Positions 8,063 through 15,776 of a DNA stretch of 64,000 bases are shown here, piece after piece. The stretch covers positions 5,461 to 69,460 of the forward strand of contig JBDHVW010000040.1 of assembly GCA_039809865.1 (NCBI GenBank), in the 5' to 3' direction. Made by a program: the position numbers and the translations under genes. The stretch comes from QWHO01 sp039809865. GTDB lineage: Bacteria; Vulcanimicrobiota; Xenobia; Xenobiales; QWHO01. The notes under the pieces are model-generated. The model did not search any database and was not told where the DNA came from. It saw nothing but the letters and a program-made list of their open reading frames with translations. Each line of letters begins with the position of its first letter. The first letter of the stretch is position 1.

Positions 8063-8503
8063 TTAGAAGTAAATCCAGGGGCTGGCCGGGACGCCTGTCA
8101 GTTTCTCCTGCGCCTGGTCGAGGTCGCGCAGGAACTGCGCCTGCTCTTTGGACTCTTCCTTCAGGCTCGCTTCGCGGTTCTCCAGGCCCCGATGGGCCAG
8201 GTAGAGCCCTACGGCCACGCCGCCCAGGACCATCCCGCGGGTGACGTCGCCGGTGGCGGCGTTCAAGAGGGCGGAAAACCCGATCCCGAAGGCCCCGCCT
8301 CTGGTCATCGCGCTGCCGATACCGGCCCAGGCCGTCTGCTTGCCGATGTGGTTGAGCTCTTGGAAACCGTTCTGGCGGATCTCATCCAGGTCGTTGCCCG
8401 GAGTGGCCTCGAGGCGATCGTTGTACGAGTAGCGGGCCGGAGTTTCGGGGCCGGGCGTGGGCACATAGGAAACCAGCTGCGGGCGGGCGACGGAGATCTG
8501 CAT
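8063..8503 (-). CDS. small membrane-associated protein of unknown function
   Basis: I chose ATG 8503, giving 146 residues, because sequence upstream of it reads as a structured non-coding block. The N-terminal third is polar and proline-rich. Residues about 65-110 contain two glycine/alanine-rich hydrophobic stretches (AWAGIGSAMTRGGAFGIGFSALL and GMVLGGVAVGLYLA) that could form a glycine-zipper hairpin in a membrane. The C-terminus is a charged helix (EESKEQAQFLRDLDQAQEKL). I do not recognise the family. It is the first gene of a probable two-gene unit with the multi-HTH gene. Confidence 0.6.
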   Translation of the reverse strand: MQISVARPQLVSYVPTPGPETPARYSYNDRLEATPGNDLDEIRQNGFQELNHIGKQTAWAGIGSAMTRGGAFGIGFSALLNAATGDVTRGMVLGGVAVGLYLAHRGLENREASLKEESKEQAQFLRDLDQAQEKLTGVPASPWIYF

Positions 8504-8554
8504 GCGGTTACTCTGGCTGGAAGCACTGAAAAAGACCTGAACACATTTTCGGGA

Positions 8555-8583
8555 TTGACAGCTCCCTGGAAAATGAATATTGT
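8555..8583 (+). promoter_or_regulatory. sigma-70-like promoter for the structured RNA block
   Basis: TTGACA at 8555-8560 and TATTGT at 8578-8583 are separated by exactly 17 bases. The predicted start, about 7 bases downstream (near 8590), falls on the first base of hairpin 1. Confidence 0.6.
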
Positions 8584-8589
8584 GCAAGC

Positions 8590-8802
8590 GTCGGCCTACA
8601 ACGCCGACCGAATCGGAAAGCGATAGACCGACGCTCCAGGTTGGCGAAACAGCCTGGCGGGCTGCCAGAAACCGAGACTGGCAGGGTCTCGATTGCGCAA
8701 GCGCGAGACTGGCCTGGCTACAATGCCAGGAGTGGCCGGTGAGGACGGGGCCGGCTAGCCAATTCCCCATGGTTCTTGCAAAGCCACCGCGAGGTGGCTT
8801 TT
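8590..8802 (+). ncRNA. candidate structured RNA or attenuated leader (about 213 nt), family unknown
   Basis: This fills the 315-base stretch between genes. After a good promoter there is a run of hairpins: GTCGGC/GCCGAC (8590-8608), CCAGGTTG/CAGCCTGG (8636-8657, GCGAAA loop), CTGCCAG/CTGGCAG (8662-8684), GTCTCG/CGAGAC (8686-8709), CCTGGC/GCCAGG (8713-8730), GCCGG/CCGGC (8735-8755) and a terminator (8780-8802). AGCGTCGG (8587-8594) can also pair with CCGACGCT (8628-8635), competing with hairpin 1, so two alternative 5' folds exist. No protein frame here looks coding. It does not match the 6S, RNase P, tmRNA or SRP layouts that I know. It may be a stand-alone RNA, or an attenuator for the gene starting 17 bases downstream. 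Confidence 0.55.
8780..8802 (+). terminator. rho-independent terminator / attenuator
   Basis: AAAGCCACC (8780-8788), loop GCGA and GGTGGCTTT (8793-8801) form a perfect 9-bp stem, followed by a short T stretch. It ends 16 bases before the ATG at 8819. Confidence 0.7.
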
Positions 8803-8818
8803 GTGTTATCCTGGCGCA

Positions 8819-9442
8819 ATGAGAAAGCTCTCCGTGTTGCTCGCGCTCCTGATGCTGCTGCCCCTCGTGGCTCAAGAGCTCAAGCATTATTCCAACAGCC
8901 CCTACAAGTTCAGCTTCGACTATCCGGCCGACTTCGAGCTGAACGAAGACCAGGAGCAGCTCCGGAAGATCATGGACACGGGCCAGGACGTCATCGACAC
9001 TTCCAAGATGTCCCCCGAGCTACGCGACGCGATGACGCACGTCGGGCCCCAGTTCATCCTGGGCGCTCCCAGCGGCGCGGTGATGGTCTGCCTCACCACG
9101 CCGGTCAACGAAGCGCAACTGGCCGTGCCCACGCTCGACCTGGCCCGCGCCAGCCTGAAGGAGGCCATCGTCACCATCCCGGGCAGCAAGACGCTCTCCG
9201 AGCCCGCCGAGGTGATGATGGGCGACAATCTGCTGGTCCGCTACGAGCTCGAGCTGCAGGTGAAAGACGAGACCACCACCCGCCAGGTGCAATACATGGT
9301 GCGCAACTCCGAGCTCCGCGCGCTCTACCTGTTCGCGGTCACCTCGGACTCGAGCACGTTCGGGACCGACGTGGTGCCGTTCGAGACCATCATCAAGAGC
9401 CTCAAGCTCGATTTCGCCACCAGCGACCGCGGCCAGGGCTAG
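8819..9442 (+). CDS. secreted protein of unknown function
   Basis: This 207-residue protein starts at ATG 8819 with a signal peptide (MRKLSVLLALLMLLPLVAQ). The mature part begins YSNSPYKFSFDYPADF, a pattern common in exported single-domain proteins of the PsbP/DcrB-like kind. It ends in a segment typical of that fold (FGTDVVPFETIIKSLKLDF), but specific membership is not certain. No clear Shine-Dalgarno site precedes the start. The terminator-like hairpin ends 16 bases upstream, so expression may depend on read-through or on a -10-like TATCCT at 8806-8811 giving an almost leaderless message. Confidence 0.7.
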   Translation: MRKLSVLLALLMLLPLVAQELKHYSNSPYKFSFDYPADFELNEDQEQLRKIMDTGQDVIDTSKMSPELRDAMTHVGPQFILGAPSGAVMVCLTTPVNEAQLAVPTLDLARASLKEAIVTIPGSKTLSEPAEVMMGDNLLVRYELELQVKDETTTRQVQYMVRNSELRALYLFAVTSDSSTFGTDVVPFETIIKSLKLDFATSDRGQG

Positions 9443-9444
9443 AT

Positions 9445-9493
9445 GGAGATGGGAGATGGGAGACGGGAGACGGGAGACGGGAGACCGGAGATC
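9445..9493 (+). repeat. heptanucleotide tandem repeat, 7 units of GGAGA(T/C)(G/C)
   Basis: Seven uninterrupted 7-bp units at 9445, 9452, 9459, 9466, 9473, 9480 and 9487 read GGAGATG, GGAGATG, GGAGACG three times, GGAGACC and GGAGATC. The array fills the gap between two convergent stop codons almost exactly. The same heptamer appears inverted at 61451-61478. Confidence 0.9.
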
Positions 9494-9494
9494 G

Positions 9495-10367
9495 TTAAAT
9501 GATTCCGTCTTCGCCCAGGGGGCGGTCGGGGGCGGGTCCTCCGCCGGCATCCAGCCCGTATTCCCGCTTGGCGTGCTCGATGAGCACGCGGCCCGAGCTG
9601 ATCATCTGCTCGGCCTCGGGGATGATCTTGAGGGCGCGGTCCAGGACGCTCTGGTCGAGCCGCTCGACGAAGGTGCGGGAGATGCGGCACGCCTCCTGAA
9701 GCGTGCGCAGGCCGGTCTTCACGCGCTCGAGCCCGAGCAGATAGTGCTCGTTGTCGAACATCGGCAGGTAGCTTAAATCGGCGTATTCGTTGCCGACATC
9801 GAGGTTCAGGCTCTTGACGCGGCCGCTGAACAGCACCGGCTGCAGCTGGTGGGCCCGCACCTGGGCGATCAGCGTGCGCAGGCGCTCGCACGACGGGTTG
9901 CTCTCGGCCTTGCCCAGGCGCAACGGGGAGGCTTCCTCCTGCTGCTTGGTCTCCCACAGCGAGCGCTCGGGCGTGAGGTTGCGGCCGCAACTCTCGCAAT
10001 TGGTCATCCAGAGCTGGTTGATCGTGCCGCATTGCGAGCAGGTCAGCTCGAACGAGATCTTCTTGCCGACCGTCAGCTCCTCCACCCGCGTCTGGAGCGC
10101 GGAGAGGTAGCTGCGCACCGTGGCCAGCTCCTGCTCGAAGCTCGACTGCAGGGTGCCGAGGTAGGCGCGCAGCTCGTCCTCGGAGAGACCTTCGGCGGCG
10201 CACAGCTCGGCCAGCTTCTCGTGGCTCGACAGGGCCTCTCGCACGGCCGAGAGATACTCCTGGAAACTGGCCCCCGCTTTGGCGCCGCGCAGGGTCTGCA
10301 CCACCTCTTCCGCGGGCGCGGGGGCGGACGAGCCGAGCAGACCCTGAAGCAGCGACATCCAGCTCAT
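9495..10367 (-). CDS. zinc-ribbon protein with helical N-terminal part, unknown function
   Basis: This 290-residue protein has a helical N-terminal half with coiled-coil character (residues about 35-95). A zinc ribbon follows at about 110-130 (ELTCSQCGTINQLWMTNCESCG, i.e. CxxC...CxxC). The second half, about 150-270, is helical with no family I recognise. There is no signal peptide, so it is probably cytoplasmic, and the ribbon may bind a protein or nucleic acid partner. Its ATG follows the stop of the DUF1152 gene after one base, so the two are surely co-transcribed and probably translationally coupled. Confidence 0.65.
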   Translation of the reverse strand: MSWMSLLQGLLGSSAPAPAEEVVQTLRGAKAGASFQEYLSAVREALSSHEKLAELCAAEGLSEDELRAYLGTLQSSFEQELATVRSYLSALQTRVEELTVGKKISFELTCSQCGTINQLWMTNCESCGRNLTPERSLWETKQQEEASPLRLGKAESNPSCERLRTLIAQVRAHQLQPVLFSGRVKSLNLDVGNEYADLSYLPMFDNEHYLLGLERVKTGLRTLQEACRISRTFVERLDQSVLDRALKIIPEAEQMISSGRVLIEHAKREYGLDAGGGPAPDRPLGEDGII

Positions 10368-10368
10368 A

Positions 10369-11325
10369 TCAGTGCGGGATCGGTTCCCAACCCTTCATCG
10401 GAGGATACTGCTTGCGAAACTCGCTCACCACCCGCTCCACGTCCGTGTAGCTGCGGGTTTGCAGCAGCTCCTTGAGGTAGAGGCAGCGCCGACACACGGC
10501 GTCGACCTCGTAGGACCAGTACTGACTCATCAGGGGACTGATGAACAGCTTCGACCCTTTCGTGCGCCAGGTTCGATGATGATCGCCAAAATGCCCCTCG
10601 AGAGCCGATGCGATGGAATTCGAGACGACGCTGGGCGACCCTGGCAGGGCCAAGTTCGCAAAGTCGACCGCCTGCAGGAAGAGCTGCGCCTCGGGCATCT
10701 CCGGCAAGAGCGAGAACGCGCCCAGAAAGCCACCGCGCTTCTGCAGCGCGGCGGTGTTCTCGAGAAAGCTGGCGTGGCACACTCCGTCGAACGCGTCGAC
10801 CCCGAAGCCGAGGCAGGTCAGCACGCGGTAGGGCACGTCCTTCAAGCCGTGGACGGCCGCCAGGCTGGTGAGATCCTCGTGGGGGGTGCCCAGGCCCACC
10901 TCGTCGCCGCGCATCAGGCTGTCGGTGCCGCCGTCGACCAGTACGATGGCATCGAGTCCGAGCCAGTCGGTGAGCTTGCGCCAGGCGTCGGCCAGCGTCA
11001 CGACGCCAGTGCGCGAGAAGCAGAAGATGGAGATCTTCTCGCCGTGGGTCTGGAACCACTGGCAGAGCGTGCGCTCGGGGAAATACTCGTCCGAGCCCCG
11101 GGTGTCGACATCGATCTCGGTCAGGGCGGGCGCGATGCGGCGCCCCGTCTCGGGCCGAAGCGAGGCAAAGGACATGTTGCCCAGATAGACTTGCTCCACG
11201 CGGGGACGCAGATAGAAGTAGAGCGGTAGCCCCACATACAGATCGAAGCCGCCCCCCGCGCCGCACAGCAGCACCCGGCGGGCCCGCGAGAGGCGCTGCA
11301 GGACGGGCGGAACACCAAAGTCCAT
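10369..11325 (-). CDS. DUF1152 domain-containing protein
   Basis: This 318-residue protein starts RARRVLLCGAGGGFDLYVGLPLYFYL, the Rossmann-like opening typical of DUF1152 proteins. It continues with VYLGNMSFASL, IVLVDGGTDSLMRGDE and GLGTPHEDLTSL, all in line with that family. The function of DUF1152 is not established; the fold suggests binding of a nucleotide or similar ligand. GGAG stands about 6 bases before the ATG at 11325. It is the first gene of a two-gene unit with the zinc-ribbon protein. The 67-base gap upstream contains an imperfect GGAGG...CCTCC hairpin that may end the next unit. Confidence 0.8.
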   Translation of the reverse strand: MDFGVPPVLQRLSRARRVLLCGAGGGFDLYVGLPLYFYLRPRVEQVYLGNMSFASLRPETGRRIAPALTEIDVDTRGSDEYFPERTLCQWFQTHGEKISIFCFSRTGVVTLADAWRKLTDWLGLDAIVLVDGGTDSLMRGDEVGLGTPHEDLTSLAAVHGLKDVPYRVLTCLGFGVDAFDGVCHASFLENTAALQKRGGFLGAFSLLPEMPEAQLFLQAVDFANLALPGSPSVVSNSIASALEGHFGDHHRTWRTKGSKLFISPLMSQYWSYEVDAVCRRCLYLKELLQTRSYTDVERVVSEFRKQYPPMKGWEPIPH

Positions 11326-11392
11326 GAGGCTCCAGGTTCGACTGTGGAGGGGAACAGCCTTTCCGCCTCCCGTCGATATCCGTTAGCCGCTC

Positions 11393-11920
11393 TTATCGTC
11401 GGTTTCCGTCGCCAAGCTTTGCCACCATCCGATCGATCGTGTTGCGGTTGCGCATCGTGGCCGGCCCCCCGAGCAGCTTCTCGAGCGCCGCGCCGGAGAA
11501 CTTCGAGTCCATCATCTGGCCGTGAACCAGCCACCAGAGCTCGCGGCCGGTCACGGCAAACTCGTCCTCGAACTCCGCGAGCTTCTGCACGAAGCTCTTG
11601 GGCGGCGGCTCTTTGAGGAAGGCCACATGGACCCGGCCGTCGGTCTTGCCGAACGGGTGCCGGGCGGCGATGGCCTTCAGCTCCTTGACGCTCCGGACGA
11701 AGGTGTCCACCTTATAGCCCAGAGCCTTCTGCAGGTCCGCCTCGAGTTGTTTCTCCAGAGCCCCGGCGCTTTCGCGAGAGGTGAGGATGACGTTCCCGCT
11801 GGCGATGAACGTGGAGACCTCCTCGTGACCGGCCTCTTCGAGGAGGCGCTTGAGGTCCGCCATCTTGACGGTCCGCCCTCCGACGTTGATGGCCCGCAGG
11901 AAGGCGATGTAGACCGGCAT
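11393..11920 (-). CDS. DUF1697 domain-containing protein
   Basis: I chose ATG 11920 because GGAGGAACC stands directly upstream as a strong ribosome binding site. A longer in-frame start exists but adds an unlikely tail. The 175 residues begin MPVYIAFLRAINVGGRTVKMADL and include TFIASGNVIL, the hallmark of DUF1697 proteins. They end with NRNTIDRMVAKL, also typical. The biochemical role of the family is unknown. It is a cytoplasmic single-domain protein, transcribed divergently from the small zinc-motif gene at 11995. Confidence 0.9.
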   Translation of the reverse strand: MPVYIAFLRAINVGGRTVKMADLKRLLEEAGHEEVSTFIASGNVILTSRESAGALEKQLEADLQKALGYKVDTFVRSVKELKAIAARHPFGKTDGRVHVAFLKEPPPKSFVQKLAEFEDEFAVTGRELWWLVHGQMMDSKFSGAALEKLLGGPATMRNRNTIDRMVAKLGDGNRR

Positions 11921-11994
11921 GGTTCCTCCGACCGGAAACAAATTGGACATGTTTTGCGCGAGAAATGTCAAAGCTAATAAGGCACACTTAAAAC

Positions 11995-12198
11995 ATGCTG
12001 AAAACAGCCCCCGGCCCCAAAGGTTTCGCTCCGGAAGACTTCCGCATTCTCTGCGCGTGGTGCCGGGAGGAGATGCGCTCGAACTCGGCTACGCCCCCCT
12101 CGTCGGGCGAGGTTCCCGAGTCGCACGGCATCTGCATCCCCTGCGCTCTGCGCCTGGGACTGCCCCCCGAGCGCCTGCCGCAACTGAACGTCGCCTGA
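11995..12198 (+). CDS. small protein with a CxxC...CxxC zinc-type motif
   Basis: This 67-residue protein contains ILCAWCREEM and SHGICIPCAL. This CxWC...ESHGICxxC pattern often closes sensor kinases or regulators, where it binds a metal. Here it stands alone. The short size, conserved motif and good codon bias support a real gene. What it does is unknown; a regulatory or adaptor role is a guess. It starts 75 bases from the divergent DUF1697 gene and ends about 60 bases before the next secreted-protein gene. Confidence 0.6.
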   Translation: MLKTAPGPKGFAPEDFRILCAWCREEMRSNSATPPSSGEVPESHGICIPCALRLGLPPERLPQLNVA

Positions 12199-12259
12199 CA
12201 GGAGCCTTCCCGCTCGCTTGCGAAGGTCGCGCCCGATTCTGACCCGGGAGCACCCTCTC

Positions 12260-13393
12260 ATGCGCGTTTTGTCGCTCATCTGTCTGATTCTGCTGGGACT
12301 GGTCTTGCCCTTGCGGGCCGAGATCGTCCCGGTTCCCCCCGATTTCGAGCTGGACAAGCAGTTGCCCGGCTCCGATCCCTACTGGATCATCCGCCCGACG
12401 TTCTCGTACGACGGCAAGTATATCGCCGGCTTCTTCAATTCCACCAAGGTCCTGACCGTGTGGGAAGTGGCCTCCGGCAAGGTCGTCAAGGAGATCGGCC
12501 CGGGCGTTCACAAGCTCGATTCGATCGATGGTCTCGAGTTCACGCTCGATTCCAAGCAGATCATCCTGCTGCGCAACTTCCAGCCCATGAAGTGGATCGA
12601 CTGGAGCGCCGGCACGGTGACCAAAGAGCTGGCCACCAACGCGGACCCGAAGAAGATCATGGACTACAGCTTCAGTCCCGACCAGGGTCTGGTGGCCATC
12701 GCCACGTCGACCGGCGTGGCCCTGTGGGACGTGAAGGCGGGCAAGAAGCTCAAGACCTTCGTCGAGGGCACGCCCATCTGCTCGGTGGACTGGCTCGAGT
12801 ACACCCCGCCCAAGCAGAAAAAGGTGCGCCTGCTGGCCTACGGCAAGCCGCTGATGCCCCCCAACACCACCTGGAAGGACGTGGCCGGGATCATCGACAT
12901 CGATTCCGGTAAAGTCACGCCCATCCTGAACGACATCCCCGCCGACAAGAAGGTGGACGGCAAGATGACGTTCTCCTTCGTGCGCTGGGAGTGGGGCGGA
13001 CAGTACCTGCTGGTGACCTACTGGAACCTGCCGCCCAGCCAGAAGGCCGGCGCGGTGCTGGTGGACACGTTCACGGGCAAGTACCTGGCCAACCACGATC
13101 TGGAGGAGCTGGCGGTGGGCTGGGCCCCGCGCTATCTGGGCAAGCCGTTTTACGGTTTCGAGGTGGCCACCTGGGACATCACCGGCAACCCCTACAAGAC
13201 GGCCGCCCAGTTCCTGGTGCCCACCAGGAAGGAAGGCCTGAAGATCCTGGACACCATCAACGAGACGGTGATCCCGATCCAGTCCATCTCGGTCAACCGC
13301 ACGGGCACGATGGCGGCCATCACCACCAAGCCCGACCCCACCGCCCCCAGCCAGCTGTTCCTTTACAAGCTGGTGCCTAGGAAGACGCCTTAA
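12260..13393 (+). CDS. secreted WD40-like repeat protein
   Basis: I chose ATG 12260 because GGGAG lies 9 bases upstream and a signal peptide (MRVLSLICLILLGLVLPLRA) follows. The 377-residue product has repeated beta-blade segments such as TFSYDGKYIAGFFNSTKVLTVWEV, SFSPDQGLVAIATSTGVALWDV and SVNRTGTMAAITT, which fit a WD40/YVTN-type propeller. There is no enzymatic motif; it probably acts as a periplasmic or surface interaction platform. The 3' end overlaps the convergent gene at 13377-13757 by 17 bases. Confidence 0.7.
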   Translation: MRVLSLICLILLGLVLPLRAEIVPVPPDFELDKQLPGSDPYWIIRPTFSYDGKYIAGFFNSTKVLTVWEVASGKVVKEIGPGVHKLDSIDGLEFTLDSKQIILLRNFQPMKWIDWSAGTVTKELATNADPKKIMDYSFSPDQGLVAIATSTGVALWDVKAGKKLKTFVEGTPICSVDWLEYTPPKQKKVRLLAYGKPLMPPNTTWKDVAGIIDIDSGKVTPILNDIPADKKVDGKMTFSFVRWEWGGQYLLVTYWNLPPSQKAGAVLVDTFTGKYLANHDLEELAVGWAPRYLGKPFYGFEVATWDITGNPYKTAAQFLVPTRKEGLKILDTINETVIPIQSISVNRTGTMAAITTKPDPTAPSQLFLYKLVPRKTP

Positions 13394-13757
13394 GCGCCTC
13401 GTCGAACGCGGCCGGGTCGGTGTAGAGCCTCATCAGCTCGCCCAACTCGGCAAAGCGCTTCACGAATTCAGCCGAGAGCTGGATGAACTTCGAGCCGGTG
13501 AGCATGTTGATGCATGTGAACCGGCTCTTGTTTTTGCCCAGATAGAGGGCCCAGGCCCCGCTGACATCGATGCTGGCGGCTTTGGCGTCGCGGGCGTCGA
13601 TGAAGAGCTCGACTTTCCGGTCGAGGAGGTGCTTGTCGAGCAGAACGAAGGGCGCCTGGTCATACTGGCCGGCATCCTGGCCGTCGAAAACGACCAGCAC
13701 CACGCTGGGCGCGGGGCGGGTGATGGTGATGGCTCCGTGCTCGGATTCGAGTCGCAT
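13377..13757 (-). CDS. hypothetical cytoplasmic protein (possible STAS-like fold)
   Basis: This 126-residue protein has no signal peptide or membrane segment. The alternation of strands and helices (ITITRPAPSVVLVVFDG, KVELFIDARDAKAASIDVSGAWALYL, MLTGSKFIQLSAEFVKRFAELGEL) resembles SpoIIAA/STAS-type proteins that report on partner proteins. No phosphorylatable serine motif can be named with confidence, so this is only a suggestion. Its 3' end overlaps the WD40-like gene on the opposite strand. A terminator hairpin at 13784-13808 separates it from the next gene upstream. Confidence 0.6.
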   Translation of the reverse strand: MRLESEHGAITITRPAPSVVLVVFDGQDAGQYDQAPFVLLDKHLLDRKVELFIDARDAKAASIDVSGAWALYLGKNKSRFTCINMLTGSKFIQLSAEFVKRFAELGELMRLYTDPAAFDEALKASS

Positions 13758-13783
13758 CCTTAGAGCTTCTGGAAAACAGAAGA

Positions 13784-13808
13784 GGCTTCCTCGCCAGGCG
13801 GGGAAGCC
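13784..13808 (-). terminator. hairpin terminator
   Basis: GGCTTCC (13784-13790) pairs with GGAAGCC (13802-13808). On the minus strand the hairpin is followed by TCTTCTGTTTTCC. It ends the small 13835-14044 gene. Confidence 0.55.
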
Positions 13809-13834
13809 ACTTCAGCCCTCAGGCAGAAAAAATC

Positions 13835-14044
13835 TTACTTTTTGAGAGCCGCGCGGGTCAGTTCGCCCTGGCGCTGGACTTCCAGCACCAGGCGGCGGAT
13901 GCACACGCTGTAGAGCACTGCCAGACCGGGCTGGTCGCCGAAGCTAATGGTAGCACCGGCGGGCAGCTCCAGGTTGAGCAAGGGCCCCATCGTATCTTCG
14001 AGCGCCCTGATTTTGGCGTCGATCGCGTCAATGTTTTCAGCCAC
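13835..14044 (-). CDS. small hypothetical protein
   Basis: GTG 14044 is chosen because GGGAGG at 14050-14055 is a strong ribosome binding site at normal spacing. The 69-residue product starts VAENIDAIDAKIRALEDTMGPLL, a short helix, and continues with a hydrophobic strand region (ATISFGDQPGLAVLYSVCIRRLVLEV). I do not recognise a family. It is followed by a terminator hairpin at 13784-13808, so it is its own transcription unit. The site and codon pattern support a real gene. Confidence 0.55.
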   Translation of the reverse strand: MAENIDAIDAKIRALEDTMGPLLNLELPAGATISFGDQPGLAVLYSVCIRRLVLEVQRQGELTRAALKK

Positions 14045-14146
14045 TGTATCCCTCCCAGTGTTCGATGGAATTGCCTGCCGTTCGACGGCCATGTTGATCT
14101 GCCTTCCGCGGTGAAGAGTTTTCTTCCCAAGGCGAGGGGGACGTGC

Positions 14147-14152
14147 TATACT
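14147..14152 (+). promoter_or_regulatory. extended -10 element (TGCTATACT) for a near-leaderless message
   Basis: GTGCTATACTGCC precedes the ATG at 14163. The -10 hexamer TATACT (14147-14152) ends only 10 bases before the start codon, so the transcript would have almost no leader. No Shine-Dalgarno sequence is present. The same GTGCTATACTGCC string lies before the gene starting at 61499. Confidence 0.5.
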
Positions 14153-14162
14153 GCCGCCCGTT

Positions 14163-15776
14163 ATGCGTAAAGTTTCCCTGTTGCTGCTGCTCTTGATGTG
14201 CTTCTACGGCTGCTCTGGAGGCGGCTCCGCCGGCGACCCACCCACGGTGGACGCGGGCCCCGTGCCGGGCGGCCCGATCGTGATCGACGACGGGGGCGGC
14301 AATCCCCCGCCCGTGGCGGTGAACGACCCGGGCAACTCCCTGGCCGCCGCGCTCAATCGCTCCACTCCGCCGGGGCTGCCGGCCAGTCCTCCGCCCCTGG
14401 TGGCCGGGGCCTCCCCGCGTTCCGAGCGCGCCCTGGGCGCCACCTACAACCTGGTGGCCGGCTGGAACGTGCTGAGCTTCCCCTTCGGACGTGTCACCGC
14501 GGCCTCGGGCTTCCGTTATCAGCTCTACGGCTACTCGCAGGGTAATTTCTTCGCGGTCGACCCGGTCAACAACCCCGGGGCCATCGACACCCGTCTGGCC
14601 TATTTCGCCTACTCCGATGGCGCGGTGAGCGTGAACGTCTCGGGCGAGTCCAACGACGGCGAGCTTTCCACCGTTCCGCTGAACCAGGGCTGGAACCTGG
14701 TGGGCTGTCCTTTCGAGAGCCCCATCTTCTTCTCGACCATGAGCGCCAGCCAGCCCGGCCTCACGCGCCGCCTGGAAGACGCCGCCGGCTCCTGGATCGA
14801 TCGCACCATTTACGGTCTCTCGCCGCAGGGCGCGCTGGTCACCGACGACCTGCTCGGCCCGAGCAGCTTCAATCCTTTCGAGGCGCGCTGGGTGTACGCG
14901 TTCTCCGACACCGAGCTCAACCTCAACCCGGTCCCGCCCTCTCCCCCGCCCATCCTGGGCAACATCTCGTCTGCCTCGGCTCAGGCTGGGGACCTGCTGG
15001 TGCTCACGGGCAGCGGCTTCGGCGCTCCCGAGAACGGGCTGGTCACCATCGGCGGCATCCCCGTTCCGGGGACCTCCCTGCAGAGCTGGAGCGGCTCCGC
15101 TATTCAGCTGATCGTGCCCCCGGGCGTGCAGAGCGGCAGCGTGGTGGTGTTCGTCAATCGCTACCCCTCCAACCCCGGCATCGTCACCATCACCAACGCG
15201 GGCGTCGGTACGGCCTCGCTGAGCGGCCTCGTGCAGTCGTCGGGCGGCGTCCCGCTGAGCGGCGCCCAGGTGACGCTCGACTCGGGCCAGACCGCGCAGA
15301 CCGGCGCGGACGGCACGTTCTCGATCGCCGACATCCCTGCCGGCGACCACCTGGTGTTCGCCCAGGCGCTGGGCTACAAGCGCGGGGCGGGCTTGCTGAG
15401 CTTCGCGGCGGGCGATCAGCGCTCGCTGCTGGTGGAGCTCTCGCCCCTCACGGGCGGTGGTTCCTCGGGCGGCAGCGGCTCGCAGCAAGAGCGCGGCAAC
15501 CTCTACATCGCGGTGTCGCCCTACTTCGTGGGCAACACGCGCTATTTCGTCAGCCGCATCGAGGTCCAGGAGTACGGCAACCACGCCAACCGCTGGAGCG
15601 ACATCAACTCGGCCGATTTCGGCGACAGCGAGTATGACCTGACCTGCGACGGCGCCTACATCGGCCGCAGCTACACGATTCACATCGTGTGGAAGAGCGG
15701 TTCGGACGAGATCGCCAGCACGTTCTACCGGACGTTTTATCAGAACGGCCAGACGGAGCGGTTTACGACGCCTTAG
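14163..15776 (+). CDS. lipoprotein with IPT/TIG and carboxypeptidase-regulatory-like domains
   Basis: This 537-residue protein begins with a lipoprotein signal (MRKVSLLLLLLMCFYGC; lipidated Cys near residue 17). A glycine/proline-rich linker follows. Residues about 95-250 form a beta domain with two copies of a NLVAGWNVLSFPF / NQGWNLVGCPF motif. Residues about 265-345 look like an IPT/TIG immunoglobulin-like domain (ILGNISSASAQAGDLLVLTGSGFG). Residues about 350-425 match the carboxypeptidase regulatory-like beta sandwich (LSGLVQSSGGVPLSGAQVTLDSG). A Gly/Ser linker leads to a C-terminal beta domain. It is likely a surface or periplasmic adhesion or structural protein. The stop overlaps the convergent binding-protein gene by 4 bases. 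Confidence 0.75.
   Translation: MRKVSLLLLLLMCFYGCSGGGSAGDPPTVDAGPVPGGPIVIDDGGGNPPPVAVNDPGNSLAAALNRSTPPGLPASPPPLVAGASPRSERALGATYNLVAGWNVLSFPFGRVTAASGFRYQLYGYSQGNFFAVDPVNNPGAIDTRLAYFAYSDGAVSVNVSGESNDGELSTVPLNQGWNLVGCPFESPIFFSTMSASQPGLTRRLEDAAGSWIDRTIYGLSPQGALVTDDLLGPSSFNPFEARWVYAFSDTELNLNPVPPSPPPILGNISSASAQAGDLLVLTGSGFGAPENGLVTIGGIPVPGTSLQSWSGSAIQLIVPPGVQSGSVVVFVNRYPSNPGIVTITNAGVGTASLSGLVQSSGGVPLSGAQVTLDSGQTAQTGADGTFSIADIPAGDHLVFAQALGYKRGAGLLSFAAGDQRSLLVELSPLTGGGSSGGSGSQQERGNLYIAVSPYFVGNTRYFVSRIEVQEYGNHANRWSDINSADFGDSEYDLTCDGAYIGRSYTIHIVWKSGSDEIASTFYRTFYQNGQTERFTTP

Noticed and set aside
8590..8802. 6S RNA, tmRNA, RNase P or a tRNA as the identity of the structured block
   Set aside because: It is a chain of separate short hairpins without the long central-bubble rod of 6S, the tRNA-like ends of tmRNA, conserved RNase P core sequences or a TPsiC arm.
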